A stretch of DNA of 64,000 nucleotides from JACCTU01 sp963788055 (GCA_963788055.1 CAWBFA010000005.1:620001-684000), one strand, 5' to 3'; positions 50,214 to 59,614 are shown, counted from the stretch's first letter. Numbers and translations: made by a program. The notes: a model not told the origin generated them from the letters alone.

Positions 50214-51560
50214 ATGCTCGGCGGCTCCCCGCGCGAGTTCCGCTTCGGAACTCCGGTCGTCCGCTATGCGGTCCTCATCTTCGTCGTGATCGCCGGGCTC
50301 GTCGCCGTGGTGAGCTGGACGCTCGACCGCAACGGCCGGCACAGCAACTGGCAGGAGCACAGCACTGCACTCGACGGCGGCGCGCGCGTCGCTGCGTCGA
50401 CGTTCGGCACTCTGCGCGCCAATCTGCGCGTACAGGCCAGCGAGCTCGCAACCTCGCTGCCGCTTCAGCGGGCCGTCCTGACGCGGAACGAGCGAGCGCT
50501 GCGCGAGATCGCGGCGACGCGCCACGCGCGTGTCGACCTCCGCGACGGCCGGGCGATCGGATCACTCGCGGCGAAGCCCATGATCGCGTCGACGGCCAAG
50601 ATCAGCGACGGTCGCCGGGTCCTCGCGGAGGTCACGGTCTCGCTTCCGCTCGGCCAGGACGTGCTGACCGTGCTCCGGGACGCGACGCCGCTGCCCGCAG
50701 ACGCGTCGCTCGCGCTCGTCCAGAACGGTCGCCTGCTCGTGGGCGGGCCGCGCGGGGCAAGAGTCGCGCCGAATGAGGGCCGCGTCGAATTCGGCGGCAC
50801 CGAGTTCGCCGCCCAGTCCGCACCGCTCGGGATCCGCAACACGTCGGTGGTCGCTCTGGAGCCTGTCGCCGCCATCGATGCGCTCTCGGCGCGGTACCGC
50901 CGCTTCATCCTTCTCGCCGCGCTGTTCACGCTGGCACTTGCGGCGGCGCTCGCAACTCGCCTTGCCCGCCCCCTCGCCCGGATCGTCGGCGACGTCGCGC
51001 GGTTGAGCCGCCAGGCGCAGACCGACGGGCTCACCGGACTCGCGAACCGCCGCCTGCTCGGGGAGCGCCTCGAGGACGAGATCGAGCGCGCGACCCGAAA
51101 CGGCACGAGCGTCTCGATCGTGATGGCCGACATCGACAACTTCAAGCAGATCAACGACAACTACGGCCACCAGGCCGGCGACGCGGTGCTCCGTGCGTTC
51201 GCCGCCGCGCTCGGCCGCTCGGTGCGCGAGACCGACCTCGCGGCGCGCTACGGCGGGGAAGAGTTCCTCGTCGTGCTCCCCGGGGCGAGGCTGGTGAATG
51301 CGAGCGCCGCCGCGGAGAAGTTCCGAAAGGCTGCCGACGAGCTCGAGATTCCCGGCCGGAACGGCGAGACCGCCCGGTTCACCGTGAGCTTCGGCGTCGC
51401 CGAGTTCCCGACCTATGCGAACGTGGAGGCCTTGGTAGCCGCGGCCGACGCCGCCCTCTACCAGGCGAAGCGCAGCGGCAAGAACCGAGTCGCCACCTCG
51501 ACGGTACAGGGGCAGGACGTCCCGCCGCAGTCGCCCCCGCGGCTCGTCTCGCTCGGCTAG
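50214..51560 (+). CDS. Membrane-bound diguanylate cyclase with extracellular sensor
   Basis: Makes cyclic di-GMP from two GTP. The 448-residue protein has helix 1 (about residues 16-36), an extracellular domain of about 170 residues with a Cache-like pattern, helix 2 (about residues 222-246), a short HAMP-like linker (RLARPLARIVGDVARLSRQ) and a GGDEF domain: TDGLTGLANRRLL, MADIDNFKQINDNYGHQAGD and the active loop ARYGGEEFLVVLPG. The inhibitory site RETD lies five residues before GGEEF, so product inhibition is likely. ATG at 50214 chosen; longer frames run into the repeat protein gene. It could control the surface protein encoded upstream. Confidence 0.9.
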   Translation: MLGGSPREFRFGTPVVRYAVLIFVVIAGLVAVVSWTLDRNGRHSNWQEHSTALDGGARVAASTFGTLRANLRVQASELATSLPLQRAVLTRNERALREIAATRHARVDLRDGRAIGSLAAKPMIASTAKISDGRRVLAEVTVSLPLGQDVLTVLRDATPLPADASLALVQNGRLLVGGPRGARVAPNEGRVEFGGTEFAAQSAPLGIRNTSVVALEPVAAIDALSARYRRFILLAALFTLALAAALATRLARPLARIVGDVARLSRQAQTDGLTGLANRRLLGERLEDEIERATRNGTSVSIVMADIDNFKQINDNYGHQAGDAVLRAFAAALGRSVRETDLAARYGGEEFLVVLPGARLVNASAAAEKFRKAADELEIPGRNGETARFTVSFGVAEFPTYANVEALVAAADAALYQAKRSGKNRVATSTVQGQDVPPQSPPRLVSLG

Positions 51561-51622
51561 GAGGCCTGTTCCGTCAAGCCGTCCTAGCAGCGGCGGCGCG
51601 CAATCGAGCGTACGCTTTCAAG

Positions 51623-52078
51623 GTGCCATCCGAGAACCCCCAGCCGCTGACGTCCGAGCAGAAGGCGCAGCTCGAGGCCGAGCTGGCCGAGTACGAGGGG
51701 CCTCGGCGCGCCGAGGCGGTCGAGGCGATTCGCGTGGCGCGCGGGTTCGGCGACCTCTCCGAGAACTTCGAGTACCACGCCGCGAAGAACGAGCAGGGGA
51801 TGCTCGAGCGCCGCATCACGCTCCTCCGCGACCGGCTTTCGAGATCGGTGGTCGTCGACGAGGATGCGGCTGCGAGCGACCGGGTCGGCGTCGGCTCGCG
51901 CGTCGAGATCGAGGACGAAGCCGGCGAGCGGATGCAGATCGAGATCTCGAGCGTCGGCGGCGTCTCACCGGAGTCGCCGCTCGGCCGCGCGCTCTACGGC
52001 GCAAAGGCGGGCGAACGAGTTACGATCGCGGCGCCCGGCGGCTCATGGGTCGCCCGCGTCGTCTCCGTCGGCCGCTAA
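51623..52078 (+). CDS. greA: Transcription elongation factor GreA
   Basis: A 151-residue cleavage factor that rescues backtracked RNA polymerase. The N-terminal coiled coil (residues about 8-75) has the acidic tip in ARGFGDLSENFEYHAAKNEQG, placing the Asp and Glu in the polymerase channel; the C-terminal FKBP-like domain ends RVTIAAPGGSWVARVVSVGR. The GTG start is exactly six bases after TACGCT, with no Shine-Dalgarno, one of the clearest leaderless starts here. Confidence 0.95.
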   Translation: MPSENPQPLTSEQKAQLEAELAEYEGPRRAEAVEAIRVARGFGDLSENFEYHAAKNEQGMLERRITLLRDRLSRSVVVDEDAAASDRVGVGSRVEIEDEAGERMQIEISSVGGVSPESPLGRALYGAKAGERVTIAAPGGSWVARVVSVGR

Positions 52079-52088
52079 CGCGCGCCGC

Positions 52089-52190
52089 TCAGTATCGGCG
52101 GCCGCCGCGCGGACGCGTTCGCCGCGACCGCGCCCAGGTCCACCAGCCGACGGCAGCGGCGGCGACCACGGCGCCGAAAGCGAAGACCAT
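52089..52190 (-). CDS. Very small membrane protein (33 residues)
   Basis: ATG at 52190 directly follows GGGAGGGGTC, a near-perfect Shine-Dalgarno. The frame reads one hydrophobic helix (MVFAFGAVVAAAAVGWWTW) and a very basic tail (ARSRRTRPRGGRRY). The strong ribosome site and the helix-plus-basic-tail layout argue for a real gene. It is convergent with greA. Function unknown. Confidence 0.5.
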   Translation of the reverse strand: MVFAFGAVVAAAAVGWWTWARSRRTRPRGGRRY

Positions 52191-52255
52191 GACCCCTCCC
52201 ACGATTGGAGTCTACGGTCAGGCAGATCCGGGTGGAGGAACGACGCGCGGTTGCC

Positions 52256-52456
52256 TCAAACCCTGCCGGGGCTCCGATCTTGGACCACGTAGGCCACGAT
52301 CAGCGCGGCAGGGAAGAAGATCAGGCTGAAGAGGAAGTAGCCGAAGAAGCTGTGTCCTTTGCGGGCAGCAACGCGAGCCGGCCAAAACGCGATCGCTACC
52401 CAGACGACGACAGCCAGGATCGACCAAAGCCACCAGCCAATTGAAGCAACGAGCAT
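52256..52456 (-). CDS. Small two-helix membrane protein
   Basis: A 66-residue protein; ATG after GGAGGTCGAG. Helix 1 is about residues 6-27 and helix 2 about residues 38-58, joined by ARVAARKGHSFFGYF; the ARKGHSFFGYFLFSLIFFPAAL segment is a pattern I associate with short membrane proteins of actinobacteria without a known role. Its own promoter would lie in the 230-base gap 52457-52689, which otherwise shows no gene. Confidence 0.65.
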   Translation of the reverse strand: MLVASIGWWLWSILAVVVWVAIAFWPARVAARKGHSFFGYFLFSLIFFPAALIVAYVVQDRSPGRV

Positions 52457-52689
52457 CTCGACCTCCGTTTGTGGTGATTCGCCGCGAACGTGCCGCGTCC
52501 GTTATGCAAACAGGCAACAAGTCCAGAGCCATCGTGCTGCTGGGATGAAGTGCGGTTCGTCCCGTGAGCCGATCTAGTCGGAAGCCAGCCCTCGCGGTGC
52601 GGCCGAGATGGGATCCCTCGTAAATGGGGTAGCCGGGACCTGCGGGCTGACCTACGTTGAGCCGGTCGGACTGCGGCTCCGGCGCCTCC

Positions 52690-55600
52690 ATGACTGCACC
52701 GAGTCGTACATCCCCGCTCCGCCGCACCCTCGTGCTCGGGGTGCTGGCGGTCGTGCTCGGTGTCGCCGGTGGGGCTGGGCCTGCATCCGGCGCGAAGCCG
52801 AACGCGAAGGCGGTGCCGGGCGAGCTGATCGTCGGTTTCGCCGCTGGGGTCTCGGACGCGGAGCGGCGTCGGCTCCTTCGACGAATCGGCGCCAGTGAGA
52901 AGCGTCGGCTCGGCCGGATTCGCGGCGCACTCGTGGCCGTAACGCCGAGTCGCAGCGACGCGGTGCTCGCGCAACTTCGCAAAGACCCCCTCGTCAGGTA
53001 CGCGGAGCCGAACTACCTGCTCGAGACGGCGGCCGTCCCGAACGACCCTCTCTACAACCGTCTCTGGGGGTTGAGCAACACCGGCCAGCTCGTCAACGGC
53101 TGGCCCGGGACCCCTGACGCAGACGCCGACGTCGAAGAGGCCTGGTCGGTCACGACGGGAGATCCCGGCGTCGTGGTCGCCGTGATCGACACCGGCGTCG
53201 ACCAGTCGCATCCCGATCTCGCCGCGAACACGTGGGTCAATCCCGGAGAGAACTGCGGCGGCTGTCGCACCGACCACGTCGACAACGACGGAAACGGCTA
53301 CGTCGACGACTGGCGCGGGTGGGACTTCGCCGACGGCGACAACGACCCGGCAGACGGCCACGGGCATGGAACCCACGTCGCCGGGACGATCGGTGCCGTC
53401 GGGAACAACGGCGTCGGCATCGCCGGCGTGAACTGGAACGTCCGATTGATGGGTCTGAGGTTCCTGGGCAGCGATGGATCCGGAACGACCGCGGACGCCG
53501 TCAGCGCGATCCTCTACGCGGCTGCGAACGGTGCCGACGTCCTCAACAACTCGTGGGCGGGCGGCGAGTTCTCACAGAGCCTCTTGGAGGCGATCGAGTT
53601 CGCCGACGCGCGCGACGCGCTCTTCGTCGCAGCGGCGGGAAACGACGGCATGGACAACGACGCGCTCCCGACGTACCCGGCGTCCTACGAGGTCCCCAAC
53701 GTGCTCGCCGTCGCAGCGAGCGACAACGGCGACCGCCACGCGTTCTTCTCCAACTTCGGGAAGCGCTCCGTCGACGTGAGCGCGCCGGGCGTCGAGATCC
53801 TGTCGACCTGGCCCGGCGGCTCGTATCAGTACGCGAGCGGCACCTCGATGGCGGCGCCTCACGCGGCCGGCGTGGCCGCGCTGGTCGAGGCGGCGAACCC
53901 CGGCGCGAGCGACGTCGGGGTGAAGACGCTTCTCCTGCGCACGGCCGATCCGGTCGCTGCGCTCGCCCAGGCGACCGCCAGCGGCGGGCGGCTGAACGCG
54001 GGCTCGGCCGTGTCCTGCTCCGGACGGCCACTCGTCTGGCTCGACGCTCCGTCGCCGGATTTCGCGCTCGAGACTGGAGAGCAGCTGACGATCAGCGCGT
54101 CTGCCTCGGCCTGCGCAGACCCCGCCGGCGTGCAGGTGTCTGCGAACGTCAACGGCCAACCGGTGACGCTGCTCGCTCGCGGCGACGGGCACTACACAGG
54201 GACGTTCGCGCCGACGTCGACCGGCAACGTGGTAGTGACGGTCACCGCAACGACGGGAGCCGCGACGGACACGCGCAGCGTCCAGGGCTCGGTGCAGCAG
54301 GTCTATCCGATCGTGCCCGGCGGCGCACCCGTGACTCTGACGACCACGACGTCGGGTGAGGACGCGCGGCTCGTCTTCGACGGCGAGGCCGGCGACCGCG
54401 TGAGCCTGCAGCTCCGCGACGTGACGATCGCGCAGTCGACGGTGACGATGTACCAGCCGGACGGAGCCCAACTCGGCGCGACCGCGTTCGTCGGCAAGTC
54501 GGGGGCGTTCATCGACGCGAAGACGCTGCCGGTCAGCGGCAGGTACACGATCGTCGTCGATGCACAGCCGGGCTCGTTGGGAGCGATGACGCTCGAGTTG
54601 TACGACGTGCCCCCGGATTCGGCCGCCGGGATTGCGGCCGGCGGACCGCCGGTCGGCCTCGCCACCACGGTTCCCGGGCAGAACGCACGCGCCACGTTCA
54701 ACGCGGCGTCGGGGGCCCGCGTGAGCCTGCGTCTTACAGGGGTGACGATGAAGACCGCCACCGTCTCGCTGATGAAGGCGAGCACCACGCTTGCGAGCAC
54801 GATCGTCGGGACCGCCGGAGGCTTCCTCGACGTCCAGGCACTCCCGGGCGCGGGCGAGTATGCGCTAGTCGTCAACCCGCAGTCGTCGTACACGGGCGCG
54901 CTCACGCTCACGCTCTACGACGTGCCGCCCGACGTCGGCGGGACGATCGCGACCGACGGATCCGCGGTCCCCCTCGCGCTGAACGTCCCCGGCCAGAACG
55001 CGAGGCTCGGGTTCGAGGGCCACGCGGGTGACCGGTTCGTCGTCAACGTCGGGGGCGGGCTCTCAGGCAGCGCGTACGTCTCGATCGTGGGGCCGACGGG
55101 CACGGTCGGCGGCCGGACGCTCGTCGGCTCGACGGGAGGGCTGCTCGATCTCCGGACACTCGACGCGAGCGGCCACCACGAGCTGGTCGTCGACCCCCAG
55201 GTAGCCGCCACCGGCGCGCTGAGCGTCTCGCTCTACGCCGTTCCGCCCGATCCCTCGCAGCCGATCGTTCCCGGCGGCCCGCCTGTCACAGCGTCGGTCG
55301 CTGCCCCCGGGCAGAACGCGCGCCTGACCTTCGACGGGACCGCCGGCCGGTTGATCAGTCTTCAACTGACGAACGTGTCGATCGCGAGCGCCTACGTATC
55401 GGTGCTGGCGCCGGACGGCTCGGCGCTCGTCAGGAACGTGCTCGTCGGCACCGCCGGAGCGTTCGTGGACGCGCGGCCTCTACCGTCGAGCGGGAGCTAC
55501 TCGATCCTCGTCGACCCGATCGGCTCGAACACCGGCGCGATGACGTTGACGCTGCACGACGTGCCTCCGGACGTCTCTGCCGAGCTCGTCGCGGGCGGCC

Positions 55601-55881
55601 CGACGCTCACGGTCGCGCTCGCCACGCCCGGACAGAACGCTCGTCTGACGTTCCAGGGCACGGCCGGCCGTCGTGCGTCCTTCGTCCTGTCGTCGGTCTC
55701 GATCGCCTCGTCCCAGGTGACGATCCTGCGGCCCAACGGCTCGACGCTCGCGGCGCTGCTCGTCAGCGCGACGGGACGGTCGTTCACGCTCGACCTCAAC
55801 GCCACCGGGACGTACGTCGTCGTCGTCGACCCACGGGCCGCGGCGACCGGCGAGATGACGTTCAGGCTGAGCTTCCTCTGA
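52690..55881 (+). CDS. Secreted subtilisin-family (S8) serine protease with five C-terminal repeats
   Basis: A 1063-residue exported protease. Order: signal peptide (about residues 1-34), inhibitor-I9-like propeptide (VPGELIVGFAAGVSDAERRRL to YAEPNYLLE), S8 catalytic domain with Asp in VVVAVIDTGVDQSHPDLA, His in DGHGHGTHVAGTIGA and Ser in ASGTSMAAPHAAGVAAL, a linker beta domain, then five repeats of about 102 residues. Each repeat has the plan P(I/L)xxGGxPV...PGQNARLxFxGxAGxR..L......V......VGTAGxFxDxxxLPxSGxYxxxVDP...TGAMTLTLxDVPPD. These resemble pre-peptidase C-terminal-like modules. ATG at 52690 fits the signal peptide; a TTG at 52657 is also open. Confidence 0.92.
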   Translation: MTAPSRTSPLRRTLVLGVLAVVLGVAGGAGPASGAKPNAKAVPGELIVGFAAGVSDAERRRLLRRIGASEKRRLGRIRGALVAVTPSRSDAVLAQLRKDPLVRYAEPNYLLETAAVPNDPLYNRLWGLSNTGQLVNGWPGTPDADADVEEAWSVTTGDPGVVVAVIDTGVDQSHPDLAANTWVNPGENCGGCRTDHVDNDGNGYVDDWRGWDFADGDNDPADGHGHGTHVAGTIGAVGNNGVGIAGVNWNVRLMGLRFLGSDGSGTTADAVSAILYAAANGADVLNNSWAGGEFSQSLLEAIEFADARDALFVAAAGNDGMDNDALPTYPASYEVPNVLAVAASDNGDRHAFFSNFGKRSVDVSAPGVEILSTWPGGSYQYASGTSMAAPHAAGVAALVEAANPGASDVGVKTLLLRTADPVAALAQATASGGRLNAGSAVSCSGRPLVWLDAPSPDFALETGEQLTISASASACADPAGVQVSANVNGQPVTLLARGDGHYTGTFAPTSTGNVVVTVTATTGAATDTRSVQGSVQQVYPIVPGGAPVTLTTTTSGEDARLVFDGEAGDRVSLQLRDVTIAQSTVTMYQPDGAQLGATAFVGKSGAFIDAKTLPVSGRYTIVVDAQPGSLGAMTLELYDVPPDSAAGIAAGGPPVGLATTVPGQNARATFNAASGARVSLRLTGVTMKTATVSLMKASTTLASTIVGTAGGFLDVQALPGAGEYALVVNPQSSYTGALTLTLYDVPPDVGGTIATDGSAVPLALNVPGQNARLGFEGHAGDRFVVNVGGGLSGSAYVSIVGPTGTVGGRTLVGSTGGLLDLRTLDASGHHELVVDPQVAATGALSVSLYAVPPDPSQPIVPGGPPVTASVAAPGQNARLTFDGTAGRLISLQLTNVSIASAYVSVLAPDGSALVRNVLVGTAGAFVDARPLPSSGSYSILVDPIGSNTGAMTLTLHDVPPDVSAELVAGGPTLTVALATPGQNARLTFQGTAGRRASFVLSSVSIASSQVTILRPNGSTLAALLVSATGRSFTLDLNATGTYVVVVDPRAAATGEMTFRLSFL

Positions 55882-56278
55882 CGTAGAGCTCGGCGAGGTC
55901 CGGTGTGAGGTAAGGGATGCCGTCGACGACGACACCGATCTCGGACAGAGGGCGCCGCACGGCGGGGTCGCGCCGGTAGATCCAGTCGCCACCTTCTACG
56001 GCTTCGATCTTGAAGTCGATGTGCCACTCGTCGCCGTGTGTCGGGCGCGCCCACACCGCATTCTCGGGCGGGCCGACGGGTCCCCCGGTCCACGGCCTCA
56101 GCGTTCCGGCGTGCGCGATCCTGAGGTCCCAGTCCGCGAGCTGCTCGCGCAGCGCCTCGTGGTCGGTCCGAAGCACGGCGACGTCCAGGTCCTTGTGCGG
56201 CTGCCGCCCCTCGACGTCGAGTGCCCAGCCACCGGCGATCCACCAACCGATGGACAGTCCCGAGAGCAGGCGCTTCAC
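55862..56278 (-). CDS. Nucleotidyltransferase-fold protein, aminoglycoside adenylyltransferase-like
   Basis: The frame encodes about 140 residues with the minimal nucleotidyltransferase pattern WWIAGGWALDVEGRQPHKDLDVAVLR (GG...D followed by DLD), as in ANT(2'')-like proteins and many resistance-like homologues of unknown role. The C-terminal half has HIDFKIEAVEGGDWIYRRDP. The start is unclear: GTG at 56278 gives MKRLLSGLSIGWW, while the conserved N-terminus TPRDVKRLL would begin at a CTG (56293). The gene overlaps the convergent protease by 20 bases and follows the secreted protein gene at 56314 on the same strand. Confidence 0.7.
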   Translation of the reverse strand: MKRLLSGLSIGWWIAGGWALDVEGRQPHKDLDVAVLRTDHEALREQLADWDLRIAHAGTLRPWTGGPVGPPENAVWARPTHGDEWHIDFKIEAVEGGDWIYRRDPAVRRPLSEIGVVVDGIPYLTPDLAELYVRGSSA

Positions 56279-56313
56279 GTCGCGGGGCGTCAGCCGTGCC
56301 CACGGTTCCTCTG

Positions 56314-56841
56314 CTAGTCGCAGGGCGCCGTTCCCGAGACCAGCGCTGTCACTCGGCCGTTTCGGGCGCGTGCGAGCAGGCCGGGATACGGAAGGGAGCC
56401 GACCTCGGCGCAGGTGCGGCGCGTGACCAGCCAGTAGCCCGTCCAGGGCGGAGCCGCGCGGTGCAGGCTCGCGCGCGGATAGAGCCGGCCGAGTCGCGCG
56501 ACCGAGTCGCCGACGCGGAGTCCGACCGCGGTTCGCCACGCGCTCCTGCTCGTGATCGTCGCGGTCACGAGCACGCCGTCCTTGCACGCGCGGCCGGCGA
56601 AGTCGAGGAAGGCGAGCTTCAGCCCGATTCGGTTCCAGCTGACGTTGCACTCGACGCCGGAAGCGCGGGAACGTACGGACGAGGGCGACCCGAGTCGTTG
56701 GCGGGCGTCGGCAAGCGTGGCGCGGCCGATGCGCAGCCCGGCCACGGCATGGTCGCCCTGAACGACGAACGGGGGTGACGCGGCAAGCGCTGGTACGACC
56801 GGCAGAGCAGCCGCCACAAAGACGATCGAGAGGCGACGCAT
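56314..56841 (-). CDS. Secreted hypothetical protein (175 residues)
   Basis: Signal peptide at residues 1-20 (ending PALAA). The mature protein contains paired repeats of the motif VAGLRIG...LADARQRLGSP and VGLRVGDSVARLGRLYP, which look like two beta-alpha units as in secreted BamE/SmpA-like or 'calcium-dependent' small domains, plus four cysteines (VECNV, RACKDG, RRTCAEV, TAPCD). No enzymatic motif. ATG six bases after TAGCCT, so the mRNA is probably leaderless. It diverges from the SRPBCC gene with 39 bases between the starts. Confidence 0.65.
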   Translation of the reverse strand: MRRLSIVFVAAALPVVPALAASPPFVVQGDHAVAGLRIGRATLADARQRLGSPSSVRSRASGVECNVSWNRIGLKLAFLDFAGRACKDGVLVTATITSRSAWRTAVGLRVGDSVARLGRLYPRASLHRAAPPWTGYWLVTRRTCAEVGSLPYPGLLARARNGRVTALVSGTAPCD

Positions 56842-56880
56842 TGCAACAGGCTAACGCGGCTGTCGTACTAGACTCGGACG

Positions 56881-57330
56881 ATGGTGCGGGTCGAGCTCGC
56901 CCATCGCTACGACGTCCCTGTCGAGCGCGGGTTCGCATTCATCACGAACACCGCGAACTGGCCGAAGTTCTGGCCCGGCTTCGTTCGGCTCGAGCCGGGC
57001 TCCGACTGGGGCGCGCCGGGCGACACGGCGCGGCTCGTGACGCGGCTGCTCGGACGGGACCGCGAGCTGGCAATGACCGTGAAGACGTTCGAGCCGAACC
57101 GGCTCGTGACCTACACGAGCACGCAGCCTGGTCTGCCCGACGCGTACCACGAACGCCACTTCCAGCCCGACGGCAACGGGTTCCTCTACCGGCTGGTCGT
57201 CGAGTACGAACCCCGTCCGCGGATCGCGGGGTTGTTCGACCGCGTGCTGCTCGCACGCGGGGTCCGGCGCGCGTTCGAGCGCACGTTCGCGGATCTAGAG
57301 CGAGAGCTCTCCGCCGTCTCATCGTCTTAA
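56881..57330 (+). CDS. SRPBCC (START/polyketide cyclase-like) family protein
   Basis: A 149-residue lipid- or ligand-binding fold: the N-terminal strand and helix (VRVELAHRYDVPVERGFAFITNTANWPKFWPGF), the central VKTFEPNRLVTYTSTQ and the long C-terminal helix (RRAFERTFADLERELSAV) match the SRPBCC superfamily. Such proteins bind hydrophobic ligands in a cavity; no ligand can be named. ATG exactly six bases after TAGACT, a textbook leaderless start. Confidence 0.78.
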   Translation: MVRVELAHRYDVPVERGFAFITNTANWPKFWPGFVRLEPGSDWGAPGDTARLVTRLLGRDRELAMTVKTFEPNRLVTYTSTQPGLPDAYHERHFQPDGNGFLYRLVVEYEPRPRIAGLFDRVLLARGVRRAFERTFADLERELSAVSSS

Positions 57331-57430
57331 CAGGGCTTGGGCATGGTGTAGGAGCGCGTGGGCCGCGCGTGAGCCTCGTGTGAGGCGGAGCAGCCACGAT
57401 CGCTCCATCCTCAGCAAAGGAGATGGAACG

Positions 57431-59263
57431 ATGAAGCCGCAGACCACGTTCTCGTCGCGAAGCAGCCGGACCTCGATCTTCAGACGGGCCGCCGCCTCCG
57501 TTGGCGCCCTCGTGCTCGTGCTTCTCGCTGCGCTCTCCGTCGGCCCGTCCGTACGTCCGGCGATCGCGACGCACGATTGCGGACTGCCGGATGCCTCCCC
57601 GCTGTGGATCGAGTTCGGCGCCGGTTCGGTGCCGCCCGAAGTGCGAGCCGTCTTCGCGCGTCCCGGAGTCGTCGTCTCGGGGAGCGGCGCGGCGCTGCCG
57701 GCTGACTACCGCGCCAAGGGCGCGGCCACGACCTTCTTCGTGCTCAACCTGCCGCCGTACGTCGGGCAGCCCGCGACGCCTGCGGACCCGGCGACGGTCG
57801 TCCCGGAAGCGGATCAGCTCTACCAGGCCGCCGTGGCCTCGACGGCGTGCGCACGGCCGTGGATCGCGCTCAACGAATTGCTCGGCCCGACCGCCGCGAC
57901 GCCCTGGTCGCCGACGACGACGCAGTACCGCGCGAACATTCTGGCGCTCGTTCAGCGCCTCGCCGATCGTGGTGCGCGTCCCGCGCTTCTCGTGCACGGC
58001 GACCCGAACGTTGCGGGCGATGCGGGCGCATGGTGGGCGAGCGTCGGACGGTACGCGACGATCGTCTACGAGTCGTACTACAACGCCGTGAACATCCGCC
58101 AGCTCGGGCCGGTGATCGGCAACCGGCGAATGCGGCTGGGGATGCGGAGCATGGTGCGCCGGTTCGCCGGGGTGGGCGTCCCCGCGGAGCGGCTCGGCTT
58201 CATGATGGGCTTCCACGTCGCGCTCGGTACGGGCGGCCGCGAAGGGCTCCAACCGCGCGAGGAGTGGTTCAGGGTCGTGAAGTGGGAGGCGCTGACCGCG
58301 CGCCAGATCGCCCGCGACGAGCGGATCCCGACGATCTGGTCCTGGGGCTGGGCCACGTTCGGGCCGCCGAGCGCCGACCCCGACAAGCCGGCTGCAGCGT
58401 GTGTGTACCTCTGGGCCCGGGACCCTGCTCTGTGTGACGGCCCTGCTGTCGCCGGCACCGCGTTCAACACGTCGCTGACCGAGGGCCAGATCGCCCTTCC
58501 CGCAGGGGTTCACTGCACGTTCGCCGGCGGAGCCGTCCGAACGAAGGCGATCGCAGAGCTCCAGCGGTTGACCGGCGACCGCCGAGCTGCGATCACCGCG
58601 CTCTTCGCCCGTGCTGTGGTCGGTAAGCAGGTCCGCGTGCCCACTGCGGATCTCCTCGCCGCGGAGCGCCGGGTGATCACGCGCGTGTTCGGCGGGTCGC
58701 GAAAGGCGTATCTCCGCGCACTCTCCCGGCGGCACACCACGCTCGAGGTTGCCCGTGGAATCCTCGGAGACGAGCTCCGGCGGCGCCGTATCGCCACCAG
58801 GGTCACCGCAGGGCAGACGACGCTCACGTGGACCGCGGGCGTGACGTCGGCGGCGTCGGACACCGCCGTCTGTCTCCGCGACGAGCTGCCCGGCAGCGGC
58901 GACTTTCCGAGGTCGAACAAGCTCGAGATCGACGTCGTGCCGCTGCCGTCGTACGTGCGGTTCCTGCTCCAGGATCGGAAGGCACCCGTCGCGCCGGCCG
59001 GGCTCGTCGCCACTCGCGACGCGGGCGGCGCTGTTCTCCTCGAGTGGAGCGACGGCCGCGAGGCCGATCTCGCCGGCTACGAGGTCTACCGGGCAGCGAC
59101 CACGAGCGGTCCCTACACGAAGCTCACGGCGAGGCCGCTCGTCCGCTCGGCGTACAGGGATGCGACCGCGCCGACGGGCGCGGTCAACTTCTACGTCGTT
59201 CGAGCGGTGGACACATCGAAGAACGTCAGCAGGCCGTCGAGCGAGGCATCGTCGCCCCCGTAA
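57431..59263 (+). CDS. Secreted protein with C-terminal fibronectin type III domain
   Basis: A 610-residue exported protein. Signal peptide at about residues 20-47 (ending PAIA). The main part (about residues 50-400) has conserved patterns such as FFVLNLPPY, WIALNELLGPT, PALLVHGDPNV and WSWGWATFGP, which suggest a beta-alpha barrel like that of glycoside hydrolases, with a possible acid in LNELLG; I do not assign a family. A helical region follows, then one fibronectin-III domain (APAGLVATRDAGGAVLLEWSDG to NFYVVRAVD). ATG after AAAGGAG. Function unknown; similar proteins are common in Thermoleophilia genomes as far as I recall. Confidence 0.7.
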   Translation: MKPQTTFSSRSSRTSIFRRAAASVGALVLVLLAALSVGPSVRPAIATHDCGLPDASPLWIEFGAGSVPPEVRAVFARPGVVVSGSGAALPADYRAKGAATTFFVLNLPPYVGQPATPADPATVVPEADQLYQAAVASTACARPWIALNELLGPTAATPWSPTTTQYRANILALVQRLADRGARPALLVHGDPNVAGDAGAWWASVGRYATIVYESYYNAVNIRQLGPVIGNRRMRLGMRSMVRRFAGVGVPAERLGFMMGFHVALGTGGREGLQPREEWFRVVKWEALTARQIARDERIPTIWSWGWATFGPPSADPDKPAAACVYLWARDPALCDGPAVAGTAFNTSLTEGQIALPAGVHCTFAGGAVRTKAIAELQRLTGDRRAAITALFARAVVGKQVRVPTADLLAAERRVITRVFGGSRKAYLRALSRRHTTLEVARGILGDELRRRRIATRVTAGQTTLTWTAGVTSAASDTAVCLRDELPGSGDFPRSNKLEIDVVPLPSYVRFLLQDRKAPVAPAGLVATRDAGGAVLLEWSDGREADLAGYEVYRAATTSGPYTKLTARPLVRSAYRDATAPTGAVNFYVVRAVDTSKNVSRPSSEASSPP

Positions 59264-59347
59264 TGACGGCCGATCAGGCGCAGGACGACGGCTCGCGGCG
59301 GGTTCTCGAAGAAGTCACGATCCGCAGCTAGCTGCTAGACATGCTTC

Positions 59348-59614
59348 GTGATCGCCTGTCCCGAGTGCGGCTGGTTCGCTGAGATCGCGCGACGCGCCGT
59401 TGAGGACGTGGTATGGGCGGAGCACGTGCGCGATGGCTTCTGCGCGGACGCGATCCCTGTTCGCGGCCCCGCCCGCAGGCGCGTCATGTGCATCAAGGGG
59501 CACGCGGTGGACGACCCCTTCGGCATTTGCTGGGAGTGCGCGCGTCTGAAGGACGAAGCACGAGGGCAGCGGGCTCGGATGCATCCGAGGTCACGGCCAT
59601 TCTCGCGCGCCTAG
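59348..59614 (+). CDS. Cysteine-rich zinc-ribbon-like small protein
   Basis: An 88-residue frame starting with GTG six bases after TAGACA. Cysteine pairs are spaced as in zinc ribbons: MIACPECGWF at the N-terminus, single Cys at residue 32, VMCIKGHAV and GICWECARL. The C-terminus is basic. The frame ends against the first tRNA fragment. The pattern supports a real zinc-binding protein, but no homologue is recognised and overlapping minus-strand frames exist. Confidence 0.5.
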   Translation: MIACPECGWFAEIARRAVEDVVWAEHVRDGFCADAIPVRGPARRRVMCIKGHAVDDPFGICWECARLKDEARGQRARMHPRSRPFSRA

